Source of the DNA: Neiella marina
GTDB taxonomy: Bacteria > Pseudomonadota > Gammaproteobacteria > Enterobacterales > Neiellaceae
DNA length: 64,000 nucleotides
NCBI RefSeq assembly: GCF_002165625.1
Contig: NZ_NGNS01000022.1
Coordinates: 17,015-81,014 of the forward strand
Direction: 5' to 3'
This document shows, one piece after another, positions 1-9,228 of this stretch; the stretch's first letter is position 1, and the number at the start of each line of letters is the position of its first letter. The notes beneath the pieces were generated by a model that saw nothing but the letters and a program-made list of their open reading frames with translations, made no database searches and was not told the DNA's origin. The position numbers and the translations under genes are program-made.

Positions 1-38
1 CTTAAGGGCGATCACACAAATTCTAAATTCGATAGTAA

Positions 39-272
39 TCAGGCGCTCTTGGCGTCTGATTTTTTATCACCGGACAAGTTTTTCTTGTTGCCACTTTTAA
101 AGTCGGTCTCATACCAGCCAGAGCCGGATAAGCGAAAGCCAGCAGCTGAAATCAGTTTTTTTAAGCTACTGTTGTTGCAAGCTGGACACTCGGTTAACGG
201 TGCATCGCTCATTTTCTGTAACTTTTCTAACTCGTGACCACAATCGTCACAACGGTACTCGTAAATCGGCAT
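39..272 (-). CDS. FmdB-family zinc ribbon protein
   Basis: A 77-residue protein. It opens with MPIYEYRCDDCGHE, the N-terminal signature of the FmdB/CxxC_CxxC_SSSS family, followed by a second Cys pair (CPAC, near residues 29-32), so one structural zinc site is expected. The C-terminus is Lys/Ser/Asp rich and probably disordered. Members are often called regulatory proteins after FmdB, but their real job is unknown; in many gammaproteobacteria the gene sits upstream of aspS. The next gene leftwards lies outside the window, so I cannot check that context. The ATG start is the natural one. Family call is firm, function is not. Confidence 0.85.
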   Translation of the reverse strand: MPIYEYRCDDCGHELEKLQKMSDAPLTECPACNNSSLKKLISAAGFRLSGSGWYETDFKSGNKKNLSGDKKSDAKSA

Positions 273-472
273 AACGTGTCTTTCTAAACTTTATAGCCAA
301 TCAATGTGACTCAATTGGCAACTAACTTGTCGACGGTATCAATAACGGCGGGCAATTATACTGAAAGCACTTACGCTGTGCTAGGCGCTTGAGCGGTGAA
401 TTTGGTGATTGTGGCGGCGATTGGCAAATGTGCTTTGAGCAACGGTTGTATCAGCTGCTGACAACAGCTCAG

Positions 473-660
473 TGCATTTTTCACCTAGGTCCAACTTACA
501 AGCTGCTCCCGAATCGGACGTGCAGGTATCCCCTTGAGAGATAGCAAACCTCGCAACTTGCTGCTTCAGGCGGCATGGATGCCGCATGCAGAGCGACACA
601 TGGATGTGCTTGAGCGTCAGCATGGGGTGAGGTTTGTTATCGCCAGCTGCACTTTGACTT
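473..660 (+). repeat. Dispersed repeat, copy 1 (CATGGATG hairpin family)
   Basis: Shares the exact block TCACCTAGGTCCAACT (481-496) with the copy starting near 832, then similar text ending in two consecutive hairpins whose loops read CATGGATG (stems around 570-585 and 596-610). Coordinates of the outer edges are approximate. This is the architecture of REP-like intergenic elements; no coding potential. Confidence 0.6.
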
Positions 661-736
661 AAAGCGTGCCCTTGACTGCCGCCCCAAAAGCTCTGTTGTC
701 AGCCTCCGGCCTAGCTGCATCAAGTATCCAATATCA

Positions 737-793
737 AAGACGCCGAGAAATCGTCCCTGATGGCTCCACTGCAGCTTCCCTGCTGCAGAGGCT
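737..793 (-). repeat. Short hairpin repeat, copy C
   Basis: The reverse complement aligns with the repeats at 25430-25485 and 25867-25922: shared features are a GGCGTCTT-type end, a GAAATC block, CTGATGGCTC, and a C/G-rich stem. It is more diverged in the hairpin loop than the nif copies. Found between the two larger repeats of this spacer. Confidence 0.55.
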
Positions 794-831
794 TTGATAT
801 AGGACACTTGATTCCGCTCTAGACAGTTCCG

Positions 832-1022
832 CGCATTTTTTCACCTAGGTCCAACTCCCAAGCAACTCCTGAACAGCATGAGTGCTGTGTGATAGGTGGT
901 CCGCGATAACTTAAAGAGGCAGCATATAATGCACTGAGGTGCTTCAGCCGACATGGATGTCGGGTGTAGAGCGATCCATGGATGGACGCGAGCGTCACCG
1001 AAGGGCATTGTTTGCTGCCGAC
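832..1022 (+). repeat. Dispersed repeat, copy 2 (CATGGATG hairpin family)
   Basis: Second copy of the larger repeat, anchored by TCACCTAGGTCCAACT at 841-856 and ending with two hairpins with CATGGATG loops (around 948-962 and 974-988), followed by AGCGTCA as in copy 1. Same orientation as copy 1 with a different middle section. Confidence 0.6.
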
Positions 1023-1130
1023 ATAGGCTCGGTTGTTGGCAACGAACTAAAGCTGAAGCAATTTGTGCTCAAGAGGTTCAGCTCTGCCCCCTGCTTCGGT
1101 TAGACTAGCCAATTATTTGAATTTGCCATT

Positions 1131-1865
1131 TTGTCCGTGACTCGATTAACCGACAACATTTACGCCTCTGAGCAGCAAGTAGCTGACTTCAACTTCGATC
1201 AGCGCGTTGCCGATGTCTTTCCCGACATGATTCAGCGCTCAGTGCCAGGCTACCAAACCATTTTACACACCCTAGGTTTATTGACCGAACGCTACGCTCA
1301 GGCCAACTCGAACCTCTATGATCTCGGCTGTTCGTTAGGCGCAGCAACCTTGATGATGCGACGTCACAATAAACAACCCGGTTGTCAGATTGTGTCGGTT
1401 GATAACTCCAAAGCCATGCTTGAGCGGGCCGAGCAACATATTCATAGCTACCGAGGCGACACGCCGGTCGATCTGCGCTGCCAAAACCTACAAGACACCG
1501 AAATCAGCAATGCATCCATGGTGGTACTGAACTTTACCCTGCAGTTTATCGAGCCGGAACAACGGTTAGATGTATTGAGTCAGATTGCAGCGGGAATGAA
1601 TCAAGGCGGCATGTTGTTGCTATCGGAAAAGATTCAACATGCTGATCCAGTAATGAACGACGTACTGATCGACTTACACCATGAGTTCAAACGCGCCAAT
1701 GGCTATTCTGAGCTGGAAATATCGCAAAAACGCACCGCTCTGGAGAACGTCATGAAAACTGAAACCGTAGACACCAATCTCCAACGTTTGCAGCAAGCAG
1801 GCTTTTCTCACGCCTCCGTTTGGTATCAGAGCTACAATTTCTGTTCGATCGTTGCCCTCAAATAA
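1131..1865 (+). CDS. cmoA: CmoA, carboxy-SAM synthase
   Basis: Makes carboxy-S-adenosyl-L-methionine from SAM and prephenate, the donor for the cmo5U modification at tRNA position 34. The 244-residue length and sequence match the family throughout: VFPDMIQRSVPGY near residue 31, the SAM-binding DLGCSLGAATL (about 64-74), VVLNFTLQF near 130, and FKRANGYSELEISQKR near 186. The next gene, cmoB, uses the product and starts 36 bases downstream, so the two form the usual operon. The start is uncertain: TTG at 1131 and GTG at 1137 are both possible and neither has a good Shine-Dalgarno. Confidence 0.97.
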   Translation: MSVTRLTDNIYASEQQVADFNFDQRVADVFPDMIQRSVPGYQTILHTLGLLTERYAQANSNLYDLGCSLGAATLMMRRHNKQPGCQIVSVDNSKAMLERAEQHIHSYRGDTPVDLRCQNLQDTEISNASMVVLNFTLQFIEPEQRLDVLSQIAAGMNQGGMLLLSEKIQHADPVMNDVLIDLHHEFKRANGYSELEISQKRTALENVMKTETVDTNLQRLQQAGFSHASVWYQSYNFCSIVALK

Positions 1866-1901
1866 CTGCAATCAACTTGCTCCAAATGAAATAGGTTCAC
1901 C

Positions 1902-2876
1902 GTGATTCATTTTGACGACTTATACCGCGAACTCCCCTACACCAAGCTCAGTCATTGGCTTGAAACTGTGCCAAGTCAACTGGCAGGCTGGCACCGCGAG
2001 TTGCGCAATTCCAAGTTTGCTGGCTGGCAGCGGGTGTTGAACAAACTACCAGAGCTGGCTAGCCAAGACGTTGATTTTAGTGAGCAGGTCCGAATTGGTA
2101 CCGACGACAGTATTGACTCTGGTATGCAGGCCAAACTTGAAGGGCTACTGACCCAATTCCACCCCTGGCGCAAAGGCCCGTACCATGTCCATGGCTTGCA
2201 CATTGATACCGAGTGGCGGTCGGACTGGAAATGGGATCGTGTAAAGCCTCACTTAGCACCGCTGGCTGGCAAAACCATCCTCGATGTCGGTTGCGGCAAT
2301 GGTTATCACATGTGGCGGATGAAAGGCGAAGGCGCCAACATGGTGGTCGGAATTGACCCATCCGAGCTGTTTTTAATGCAGTTTTTGGCGATCAAACGAC
2401 TCGCAGGCAATCCGGCGGGAATTCATTTGCTGCCGCTTGGCATTGAACAAATGCCGCCGCTTGCGGCCTTTGATACAGTGTTTTCGATGGGAGTGCTGTA
2501 TCACCGCAAGTCGCCGATTGATCACTTGCAGCAACTGCATGATTTGCTGCATCCGGGCGGCCAGTTAGTGCTCGAAACATTGGTGATTGAAGGTGATGTC
2601 AATCAAGTGCTAGTGCCGACCGACCGTTATGCCAAGATGCGCAATGTTTGGTTCCTGCCAAGTGCAGAAGCCTTGCAACTGTGGCTGTCACGCATAGGTT
2701 TTCAGCACATCAAGTTGGTTGATTTAGACCAAACCAGTATCGAAGAGCAACGCCGTACTGATTGGATGACCAACGAAAGCTTGGCTGATTTTCTAGATCC
2801 GACAGACCAGAGCAAAACGGTCGAGGGTTACCCTGCGCCACTGCGAGCAGTCATCACCGCTCAACGGCCGCTGTGA
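1902..2876 (+). CDS. cmoB: CmoB, tRNA U34 carboxymethyltransferase
   Basis: Transfers the carboxymethyl group from carboxy-SAM to 5-hydroxyuridine at the wobble position of a set of tRNAs. The 324 residues are full length for the family. Visible signatures are the N-terminal helical part with [13 protein letters not shown], the RKGPYHVHG segment, the Rossmann SAM motif [13 protein letters not shown] (about 130-142), [12 protein letters not shown], and a conserved C-terminal part. GTG start, 36 bases after cmoA, so co-transcription is very likely. Confidence 0.97.
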   Translation: MIHFDDLYRELPYTKLSHWLETVPSQLAGWHRELRNSKFAGWQRVLNKLPELASQDVDFSEQVRIGTDDSIDSGMQAKLEGLLTQFHPWRKGPYHVHGLHIDTEWRSDWKWDRVKPHLAPLAGKTILDVGCGNGYHMWRMKGEGANMVVGIDPSELFLMQFLAIKRLAGNPAGIHLLPLGIEQMPPLAAFDTVFSMGVLYHRKSPIDHLQQLHDLLHPGGQLVLETLVIEGDVNQVLVPTDRYAKMRNVWFLPSAEALQLWLSRIGFQHIKLVDLDQTSIEEQRRTDWMTNESLADFLDPTDQSKTVEGYPAPLRAVITAQRPL

Positions 2877-3002
2877 TCTCGGTCAAACAAGCCAGATTCA
2901 ATGATTAATTTTGAGTCTGGCTCACATTAATCAAGCTATCAAAATTATTACTGGCGACTAATACTTAGGTCTAACCCGATAGGTCTGGAGCTGAGAATTG
3001 CG

Positions 3003-4061
3003 ATGAGTTTGCCGATACAAAAGCGTCTACAGGAAGTTCTCTCTTATTACGGCATTCAGCCGTTGTCGAATATAGAGATTTGCGCCTCATCGAGTGTCAA
3101 CGAAGTATTTTTCGTCGACACTCAGCGAGGACGGCTGGCACTAAAGCACCACATCCAAAACAATAGTCTTGAGCGTCTCCGCCAAGAAGTGGCACTGACA
3201 GTTAAACTGGCGCAGCAGGGCGTCCCAACCACTCGGGTGCTAAGCAACTCGATGTCACAGCCGATTACTGAATATCAAAATTCCGAGTTATATGTAGTCA
3301 CAGAGTTCGTTGAAGGTTCGCCGTTACCAACCGACAATCAGCTGTCCGAAGGGCACATTGCCCAAGTCGCACAGCTGCTGGCCAATTTTCATAGTGCCGG
3401 TAGAGATGAGGAATTGCAGTTGCTGCCCACTCACATCTGCAGCCATGACGTGCAAGGACTGACCAACCGTTTGATGACCTATCGTTGTGAGTTACACACA
3501 CTGGAACAGAGCCACCCATGCGCAGCTGCAATGCTATCGTTGATCTACACCGCCATGCCAAAGGCCATGGGATTGTCGCGTATTTTGCCAGAGCAACTGC
3601 TCGCTCAATGCCAGCAGAATATCATCCACAGCGATATTCAGGCCTCAAACTTCTTATTCGACGCTGAGCACAAGCTTGTGTCGTGTATTGATTTTGATGA
3701 TGCTCGCCGAGATCTGCGGATTTATGATCTTTATCAGTTAGCTTTCTTGTGTGTAAACAGTCACTTCTCTTTAACACCAATGGCCAACTCACGTGTGCAG
3801 TCATGGCAAGACAGCCTGCAAGTGATTCTGGAAAACTATGAGCAAGTCGCCGAGCCTTTGAATGAGGCCGAACGACAATGCTTTGTGGCAATGGCCGAAG
3901 TGCACTTTTTGCATCAATTGGCAGACTATCAATTTGATGTCACTGATAATCAATGCGATGTCACCATCGGCAAGCTGCAGCGCGATATGATTAATCTAGA
4001 GCATGACATGGCGGCACTGCATCAAATTATGTCTGAAGAGCCGCAAGAAGTGATCGGTTAA
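3003..4061 (+). CDS. APH/homoserine-kinase-fold phosphotransferase
   Basis: A 352-residue protein kinase-like small-molecule kinase. The N-lobe has an ALKHH nucleotide-binding Lys (near residue 47) and a hinge-like TEFVEGSPLP. The catalytic loop reads IIHSDIQASNFLF (about 207-219), and the metal-binding motif CIDFDDA follows 12 residues later. These are the APH (PF01636) hallmarks. Substrate cannot be read from sequence; relatives act on homoserine, choline, hydroxylysine or aminoglycosides, and resistance should not be assumed. Stands alone, with a bidirectional terminator 30 bases downstream. Confidence 0.75.
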   Translation: MSLPIQKRLQEVLSYYGIQPLSNIEICASSSVNEVFFVDTQRGRLALKHHIQNNSLERLRQEVALTVKLAQQGVPTTRVLSNSMSQPITEYQNSELYVVTEFVEGSPLPTDNQLSEGHIAQVAQLLANFHSAGRDEELQLLPTHICSHDVQGLTNRLMTYRCELHTLEQSHPCAAAMLSLIYTAMPKAMGLSRILPEQLLAQCQQNIIHSDIQASNFLFDAEHKLVSCIDFDDARRDLRIYDLYQLAFLCVNSHFSLTPMANSRVQSWQDSLQVILENYEQVAEPLNEAERQCFVAMAEVHFLHQLADYQFDVTDNQCDVTIGKLQRDMINLEHDMAALHQIMSEEPQEVIG

Positions 4062-4090
4062 CTCGCTCAACAATTCTCAACACAAAAAAA

Positions 4091-4113
4091 GCCACGCGTC
4101 AGCGTGGCTTTTT
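4091..4113 (+). terminator. Bidirectional intrinsic terminator
   Basis: Stem GCCACGC/GCGTGGC (4091-4097 with 4102-4108), loop GTCA, flanked by A7 on the left and T5 on the right. It sits between two convergent genes and can stop both. Confidence 0.9.
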
Positions 4114-4131
4114 GCTATCGACGCCTCACAT

Positions 4132-6204
4132 TTAAGCGCGCGTGGACTCCAGTTCAAACAAAGCAACACAGCGCTGCAGATCGTCACCATTGGTGGTCAA
4201 CGATTCAGTTGCGGTCACTGTTTTGGTCGCTTGGCTCGCTAAATCTGCAGAATCGTCACTAATCGCCGTGATGCGCTGATTGATTTCGTTCGAGACTGAC
4301 GTTTGTTCTTCGGTTGCGGTCGCGATCTGAGTAGCCATTTGCATGATGCTATCCAGCTCTGACTTAATCGCATTGAAAGCCGAGGTTGTTTCAATCACCG
4401 CCTCTACCGCTCTGCTCCCTTCAGCTTGCAACGAGGCCATATTGCTGGTCGCCGCTTCAGCGCCATGCAACAGGGTCTCAATTTGTTGGCGGATCTGCTC
4501 GGTTGATTCTTGGGTTCGGCCGGCCAAACTTCTCACTTCATCGGCAACCACAGCGAAGCCCCTACCCATCTCACCTGCTCGTGCCGCTTCGATCGCCGCA
4601 TTTAATGCCAACAAGTTGGTTTGTTCAGCAATGCCTTGAATCACATTCAAGATACTACTGATTTGGGTTGCCTCGTCGTTCAGGTTATTCACCACATCGC
4701 TAGTGTTACCCAGTTCAACCGTTAAGTTTTCCATCATGGTGCGGCTGACATCAGCACTTTGGGCACTGCTGACTGAGGTGTCATGGGCTGTGTTGACCGC
4801 TTGCGAGGTCATCTGTGCCATGCTCGACACTTCTTGAATCGTCGCAGTCATTTCATTAACCGCAACGGACACACTATCAGTGGCTTCACGTTGTCGAGCA
4901 GATAATTGTAACGACTCAGCCATTGCCTCAGCGACATCATGCGTGGTGGTATTCATTTCATCAGCATGCCCCTTCACACGCACCAGTGCATCGTTGAAGC
5001 TCGTCACCAAACTGTTAAATGCTCGACTTAGTTCCGCCAACTCATCGCTGCCGGAGTCATTGAGTCGAATCGACATATCTTTATTGTCAGCCAGCAGATT
5101 AAAACTCAGCACCAGCTTCTTCAGCGGGTTGGTAATGCTGCCAGCAATCCAGATCGACACGGCGACAATACCAATGACCAGAACAATCACCAGCGCAATG
5201 GTTTGGTACAACATAGATTGCGCATCAGCCACGCGCTCATTCTTGGTTGCGATGAGTTCGGCAAGCACCGCTTCGGCCGTGCGCTGATAGGCGGCAAACA
5301 CATTGGCTGATGTACTGCGCCAGTCGATACCATCAAGGGGAATCCCTACCGACAGATCCTTGTGACTCTCGACGGCAAAATTATAGGCCTTCAGTGCTTG
5401 GCGATAATCGCTGGTGTTGATGAGTTGATCGTTAAAGACCTGTTTACCGTGATCATCGGCAAAACTGAGAAACATTTGCTGATAGGCTCGCTCCTTTGAC
5501 TCAAAGATTTTCATCATCCCAAAAGCCCAAGCCGAGGAGTAGTTACCGGTGTAACTGGTATCAATAAAACCATTTAGCAATGCATTGGCGTAGCTGGCCT
5601 CAATCAAGTTATAGAACGCGTTGGACATCAGGCTAAGCTTCTGGTCTTCGGAAGCGAGCACGACAATGTGAGTCAGCGATTTGATCAGCTTGGCGATCAG
5701 CCGCTCCATATCTGGCATGGTCCAAACCTTTTCACCAAATTCAGCTTGATGGCGTGTTGAGCCCCTCACTCGCTCATCTGCCGCCATTCGGACATATTTG
5801 AAGCGAGATAGTGAGTCCTTGATCTGTTCTAAATCACCAGCAAGAGTCGGAAAGCTGCCCAGAGTTTGTTGGTTGTCATCTAGAAACGACACGTACAACT
5901 TCTCAGCGGCTTGAGCGACTCTGCGTCGATCCAACAAGCTCGATTTGAATTCTTTACCGCGAGGGTCGCCATCGGCGCCCGGACCAATGTAGAGACGGGT
6001 GTAGTACCACTCTTGCTGCAGCGCGACAATGAGTGGGGACGCGACATCAACATAATTCAGTACCAACTCAAGATCTTGCATGGCAGTCTTTTTCGACATC
6101 GCTTGACTGATCCGTTCAGCAGATAACAGGAGTGTGGCGATTAAAGGGATTAGAACTAACGCGACAATGCGAGTATTTATTTTGGTTGAGCTCAGCAAAC
6201 TCAT
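4132..6204 (-). CDS. Methyl-accepting chemotaxis protein with NIT-like sensor
   Basis: A 690-residue chemoreceptor. Order: transmembrane helix near residues 8-28, a long periplasmic region (about 30-320) that looks like the nitrate/nitrite-sensing NIT fold (repeated RR-type helices, YxNLIEASY), a second membrane helix ([21 protein letters not shown]), a HAMP segment, and the MCP signalling domain with the family hairpin tip [21 protein letters not shown] followed by [16 protein letters not shown] chose the internal ATG at 6204 because the protein then begins directly before the first membrane helix; an upstream ATG at 6264 would add 20 polar residues. The ligand is unknown; the NIT assignment is from fold pattern only. 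Two dyads lie upstream (6313-6326, 6436-6447). Confidence 0.85.
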   Translation of the reverse strand: MSLLSSTKINTRIVALVLIPLIATLLLSAERISQAMSKKTAMQDLELVLNYVDVASPLIVALQQEWYYTRLYIGPGADGDPRGKEFKSSLLDRRRVAQAAEKLYVSFLDDNQQTLGSFPTLAGDLEQIKDSLSRFKYVRMAADERVRGSTRHQAEFGEKVWTMPDMERLIAKLIKSLTHIVVLASEDQKLSLMSNAFYNLIEASYANALLNGFIDTSYTGNYSSAWAFGMMKIFESKERAYQQMFLSFADDHGKQVFNDQLINTSDYRQALKAYNFAVESHKDLSVGIPLDGIDWRSTSANVFAAYQRTAEAVLAELIATKNERVADAQSMLYQTIALVIVLVIGIVAVSIWIAGSITNPLKKLVLSFNLLADNKDMSIRLNDSGSDELAELSRAFNSLVTSFNDALVRVKGHADEMNTTTHDVAEAMAESLQLSARQREATDSVSVAVNEMTATIQEVSSMAQMTSQAVNTAHDTSVSSAQSADVSRTMMENLTVELGNTSDVVNNLNDEATQISSILNVIQGIAEQTNLLALNAAIEAARAGEMGRGFAVVADEVRSLAGRTQESTEQIRQQIETLLHGAEAATSNMASLQAEGSRAVEAVIETTSAFNAIKSELDSIMQMATQIATATEEQTSVSNEINQRITAISDDSADLASQATKTVTATESLTTNGDDLQRCVALFELESTRA

Positions 6205-6312
6205 GGACAACCTAGCCTCTTTAGCTGCACTGCATATCGACAATTCCCTTTGCTTCAATGACAACTGGCTTGTTCTTATGAAGTGATTCCGTCACTGCAA
6301 TTTGAAACAAAA

Positions 6313-6326
6313 TGTAACCCGTTACA
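6313..6326. promoter_or_regulatory. Dyad upstream of the chemoreceptor gene
   Basis: TGTAACCCGTTACA, arms TGTAAC/GTTACA with a two-base centre, about 110 bases before the start. Possible operator; no cognate regulator is identified. Confidence 0.35.
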
Positions 6327-6435
6327 TCACCTCAGTTCAAGGCTAAAGATCATTTTTGTTACACATAGCCATTATTTTATCGGCAACTCGCGACAAGAGA
6401 GAGATAGAAAGGGGGGATAGCAGAAAGACAAAAAC

Positions 6436-6447
6436 GTAAACGTTTAC
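6436..6447. promoter_or_regulatory. Palindrome related to the GH16/GH3 operator
   Basis: Perfect 12-base palindrome GTAAACGTTTAC, with the same GTAARCGYTTAC pattern and central CG as the sites before the GH16 and GH3 genes. It lies after rseC and upstream of the chemoreceptor, so it might place the receptor under the same sugar-responsive LacI-type control. That is inference. Confidence 0.35.
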
Positions 6448-6453
6448 AGAAAG

Positions 6454-6978
6454 TCAGTTGGCTAACTTATTGGTTTTGGTCTGATAGTGAGTTTGCCAAC
6501 TTACTTTGTTTGCCAACAACTTGCTGAACAACATTCCCAATGCAAATCCGCTGCTGACTTCAATAAATGTAATTAAGGGCAGTTGATTGGTAATTGCTTG
6601 AGTCCAGTACTCGAGCGCCAACGGCAGCAAAACCATGCCGACAAGTGGTAAACCAAACAGGACTGCAAATGCGCCTAACAATTGACGCTCGGAGCATTGC
6701 AGCACAAGTTGATCGCCAACTCGCACATCCCCATTAGCAGGTAGCTCGATGGTGAACTCGCCGTCTTTGGCTAAGGCACCGGAGGGGCAGCCCTTTCGTT
6801 GCTGGCACTTGCTGCAACCCCCTTGCCGCTGGCCATTAGCAAGTACGTAGTGCTCGGTAACAGCAACCACCTGCAAGGTCGCACCAAGGTGTTCTGGCTC
6901 AGAACCATTGCTATGAACAGAAGACGACTGGGCCTTGAAAGAGTCAGGACTTGAATACTGTTCAGTTGACCCAGTCAT
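6454..6978 (-). CDS. RseC/MucC-family membrane protein
   Basis: A 174-residue inner-membrane protein of the SoxR-reducing-system RseC family (PF04246). It has the N-terminal small beta domain with the family Cys pattern (CSKCQQRKGC near residues 55-64), then two membrane helices (about 98-120 and 130-150). RseC proteins belong to Rsx/Rnf electron-transfer systems, and the rnf operon lies 48 kb away in this window. Here the gene is the last one of the nifE-N-X-ferredoxin unit, 9 bases after the ferredoxin stop, which suggests co-expression with nitrogen fixation. The extra N-terminal 30 residues are Ser-rich and untypical. Confidence 0.85.
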   Translation of the reverse strand: MTGSTEQYSSPDSFKAQSSSVHSNGSEPEHLGATLQVVAVTEHYVLANGQRQGGCSKCQQRKGCPSGALAKDGEFTIELPANGDVRVGDQLVLQCSERQLLGAFAVLFGLPLVGMVLLPLALEYWTQAITNQLPLITFIEVSSGFALGMLFSKLLANKVSWQTHYQTKTNKLAN

Positions 6979-6987
6979 AAGGTTTTC

Positions 6988-7290
6988 CTACGCAACGGCA
7001 GACGCTGGCGTGTGGGTATGGCAAGCTTTTGGACAGACACGAGCGCAAGCACTACAGCCGATACAATCACCTGCATCTTTCAGATCCATCACCATCATCA
7101 CATCGTCTTCATAATCATCGTAAGCGTCATCGTCTTCATCGATTTCACGCTCGACCAGATCGAAAACATCCCGTGGACAGACTTTGTAACAACGACCGCA
7201 GCCAATACAGGTTGATTGGTCGATATCGGTGACAAACTGCGGCTCCCAGCTGTCACCACTGCGGGTTTTCCCCATAAATTCGGCTGACAT
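6988..7290 (-). CDS. fdxB: Nif-specific 2[4Fe-4S] ferredoxin (ferredoxin III type)
   Basis: A 100-residue ferredoxin that follows nifX, as in Azotobacter-type clusters. Two cluster motifs are visible: CIGCGRCYKVCP and CIGCSACARVCP with CPKAC. Between them is an acidic insertion (EIDEDDDAYDDYEDD), longer than in ordinary bacterial ferredoxins but typical of the nif ferredoxin III group. The start at 7290 has a GGAG box seven bases upstream; an upstream start would overlap nifX by only a few bases but adds residues with no family match. Probably donates electrons to cofactor assembly or nitrogenase reductase. The symbol is by analogy. Confidence 0.88.
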   Translation of the reverse strand: MSAEFMGKTRSGDSWEPQFVTDIDQSTCIGCGRCYKVCPRDVFDLVEREIDEDDDAYDDYEDDVMMVMDLKDAGDCIGCSACARVCPKACHTHTPASAVA

Positions 7291-7340
7291 GTTTTTCTCC
7301 GTTTTTTCTAAAACAAAGGTTCCTAAGTGAATTCTGTGTG

Positions 7341-7826
7341 TTACCAACTCTCATCCAGCAAATCAGTGAGTGCCTTACTCTGATGGTGCTGACTAGTACC
7401 GCGCCGCAAGGCCTTACCGAGCCAACCTTTGGGCTCTTCAGTGAGTTGCATTTGAAGTTCGGTAATCGCTTGCTGAATGGCATGACCAGCGGCCACTTTC
7501 AGCGGCTGCACCCCTTGACTAACAAGTTGAGCGATAGCCGATGGGCCAATGGCATTGCAGTAAACCGCCGCGCAGTCATGCAAGGCGTCATATCTCGCTT
7601 GCAACTTACCTTGGTCATGGCCACTGGCCAATTGACTGAACTGGACCACTTCAGCAACGCTCGCTTGATGACGGTCAACGCCGTAAATGGATAGCGCTTT
7701 GCAAGTGCCAAAATGTTGATTGATATGTTCTTGATCATCGGTGGCAAATGCCACAAACAGCTCGAAATGCTGTGACGAATCAGCTACCAGCTGAAGCTTA
7801 CGCTGAGGATTAACGCTACTCATCAT
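7341..7826 (-). CDS. nifX: NifX, FeMo-co precursor carrier
   Basis: A 161-residue protein of the dinitrogenase iron-molybdenum cofactor family. The fold signature VAFATDDQEHINQHFGTC lies at about residues 25-42, and a typical AVYCNAIGPSA segment follows. NifX holds NifB-co and VK-cluster on the way to NifEN. Its start overlaps the nifN stop by four bases (start at 7826, or the next ATG at 7823), and the position nifE-N-X matches the classical order. The C-terminal 30 residues (EEPKGWLGKALRRG) resemble the end of NifY in this window. Confidence 0.95.
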   Translation of the reverse strand: MMSSVNPQRKLQLVADSSQHFELFVAFATDDQEHINQHFGTCKALSIYGVDRHQASVAEVVQFSQLASGHDQGKLQARYDALHDCAAVYCNAIGPSAIAQLVSQGVQPLKVAAGHAIQQAITELQMQLTEEPKGWLGKALRRGTSQHHQSKALTDLLDESW

Positions 7827-9226
7827 TCAGCACCTCGCGCCACAGTCGACAATGTATCAGCTGCTTCAAATCGATACTTTGAGTAGTGCGGGGTCACTTC
7901 ATCGTGATGATGTTTGTACAAGCAATTGGCCAGCGCAAACAAAACGGCACGACTACCTTCGTAGCCAAGCTGCAAGGTATCGCTACTGCCATATTTGTCA
8001 TGGCATGGATAGCCAGCTCGAAGCACAGGTACTTGCGGTTCACAAAGGGCAGCGCAATGGCTGTTGCCAACCACCACTTCTACCTCACCCAGTACCTGTT
8101 CAATGTCAGATAAATCACCGACAACCCAGTCATCTGTTTGCCAGTGCTCCGCCGTTGCACTGCCAGTGGCGGTAACAATTCGTTTGATCGCCATGCCCTG
8201 TTCTGCCAACAGAGTTTGGTAGCCTGCCGCCAAATCAGTTTCGGCAGCAATGGCGACAGCAGCCTGGCTAAGTACAAAGTGGCAATCGAGCATCGCGTCT
8301 TGCAGTCGTTGCCGGCTGCGGTTAATCCAATTCGGCACCGGCTTGCCACTTAATTGCGTCAGCAACTGCACCAAGCCATCGGTTTCTGCTAAGCCCATGA
8401 CATTACCGACAAAATGGCAAGGCACCTGATGGTGCTGCTGCAACCATTTACCGGTTGCTTGCAGTGACTCGCCAATCACTATTGTTGCCGCACTGGTTGC
8501 CATTCGCTCGATATCTTCAATAGCAGTGCCTCCTGCGCTGGTGGCAGAAAAATCATCGCCATCAAGATGGCCATCGAGTGATTGTGATAAGTCCGGCACC
8601 ATGATGGCATCGATGTCAAAGGCATCGATATAGCGTTGCAATAGATCAACATCAGCAGGCGTTAAAGCACTACTTGCTAATACGTTGAGCTGCAAACTGT
8701 GATTGGAATATGCGCGCGTTGATTGGCTCACCGTTGGTCGTGTGGCTTGGCGCGTTGTTTGCCGAATAAGGGCATCAACCGCGGCAGCGTATCCGGTCTG
8801 CATTGAGCCGGTAAAATCAGGCGTGTTAATGGTCACTACTCGAGTGGTACTGTGCTGCGGATACTGCTGGCTAAATTGCTTGGCGATGCGCTCGATATCG
8901 GCCCCTTGCATTTCAGTCAGGCCAGTAGTCATCACTGCGATCAGATCCGGATGGTGTTTGTCACACAGCAAAGCAATGGCACTCAGCAGGTTGTCATCGC
9001 CGCCCATGACGGCGGCAACTTGATCGATAGCGGTGTTTTGCAGCGGTACCGGTTCACGAAAATGCTGGATCAAATACACCTTAGCAAAGGCTGCACAGCC
9101 CTGAGAGCCGTGCATCAATGGAATACTGTTGGCCAGCCCCAGCATCGCCAGCGTCGCGCCGGTCGGTTGGCTGGTCTTTAGAGGTCTTTCAACCAAAGCG
9201 CGCTTATTGACTTTACGAATCACCAT
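7823..9226 (-). CDS. nifN: NifN, scaffold beta subunit
   Basis: With NifE forms the NifEN scaffold on which FeMo-co is matured. The 467 residues are full length. Family marks: GATLAMLGLANSIPLMHGSQGCAAF near residues 23-47, the VMGGDDNL loop near 73, TTGLTEMQGADI near 100, and a C-terminal part with VPVLRAGYPCHDKYG. The gene follows nifE by two bases, so translation is coupled. Confidence 0.97.
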   Translation of the reverse strand: MVIRKVNKRALVERPLKTSQPTGATLAMLGLANSIPLMHGSQGCAAFAKVYLIQHFREPVPLQNTAIDQVAAVMGGDDNLLSAIALLCDKHHPDLIAVMTTGLTEMQGADIERIAKQFSQQYPQHSTTRVVTINTPDFTGSMQTGYAAAVDALIRQTTRQATRPTVSQSTRAYSNHSLQLNVLASSALTPADVDLLQRYIDAFDIDAIMVPDLSQSLDGHLDGDDFSATSAGGTAIEDIERMATSAATIVIGESLQATGKWLQQHHQVPCHFVGNVMGLAETDGLVQLLTQLSGKPVPNWINRSRQRLQDAMLDCHFVLSQAAVAIAAETDLAAGYQTLLAEQGMAIKRIVTATGSATAEHWQTDDWVVGDLSDIEQVLGEVEVVVGNSHCAALCEPQVPVLRAGYPCHDKYGSSDTLQLGYEGSRAVLFALANCLYKHHHDEVTPHYSKYRFEAADTLSTVARGAE

Positions 9227-9228
9227 GA

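Larger units (their letters stand above)
273..1130. other. Repeat-rich spacer without a credible gene
   Basis: About 860 bases between the FmdB-like gene and cmoA. It carries two diverged copies of a repeat of about 190 bp and, between them, one copy of the short hairpin repeat also seen around nifT; each is listed separately. The only open frame of note (381-623, minus) lies across the first repeat and has no recognisable domain. The cmoA promoter must be at the right end, but no clear -35/-10 pair stands out. Confidence 0.6.

Noticed and set aside
381..623. 80-codon frame on the minus strand
   Set aside because: Lies across the first copy of the CATGGATG repeat; Cys/Arg/His-rich nonsense translation without a domain.
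3003..4061. Aminoglycoside resistance gene
   Set aside because: Only the general kinase fold is visible; there is no close likeness to known resistance enzymes and no mobile context.
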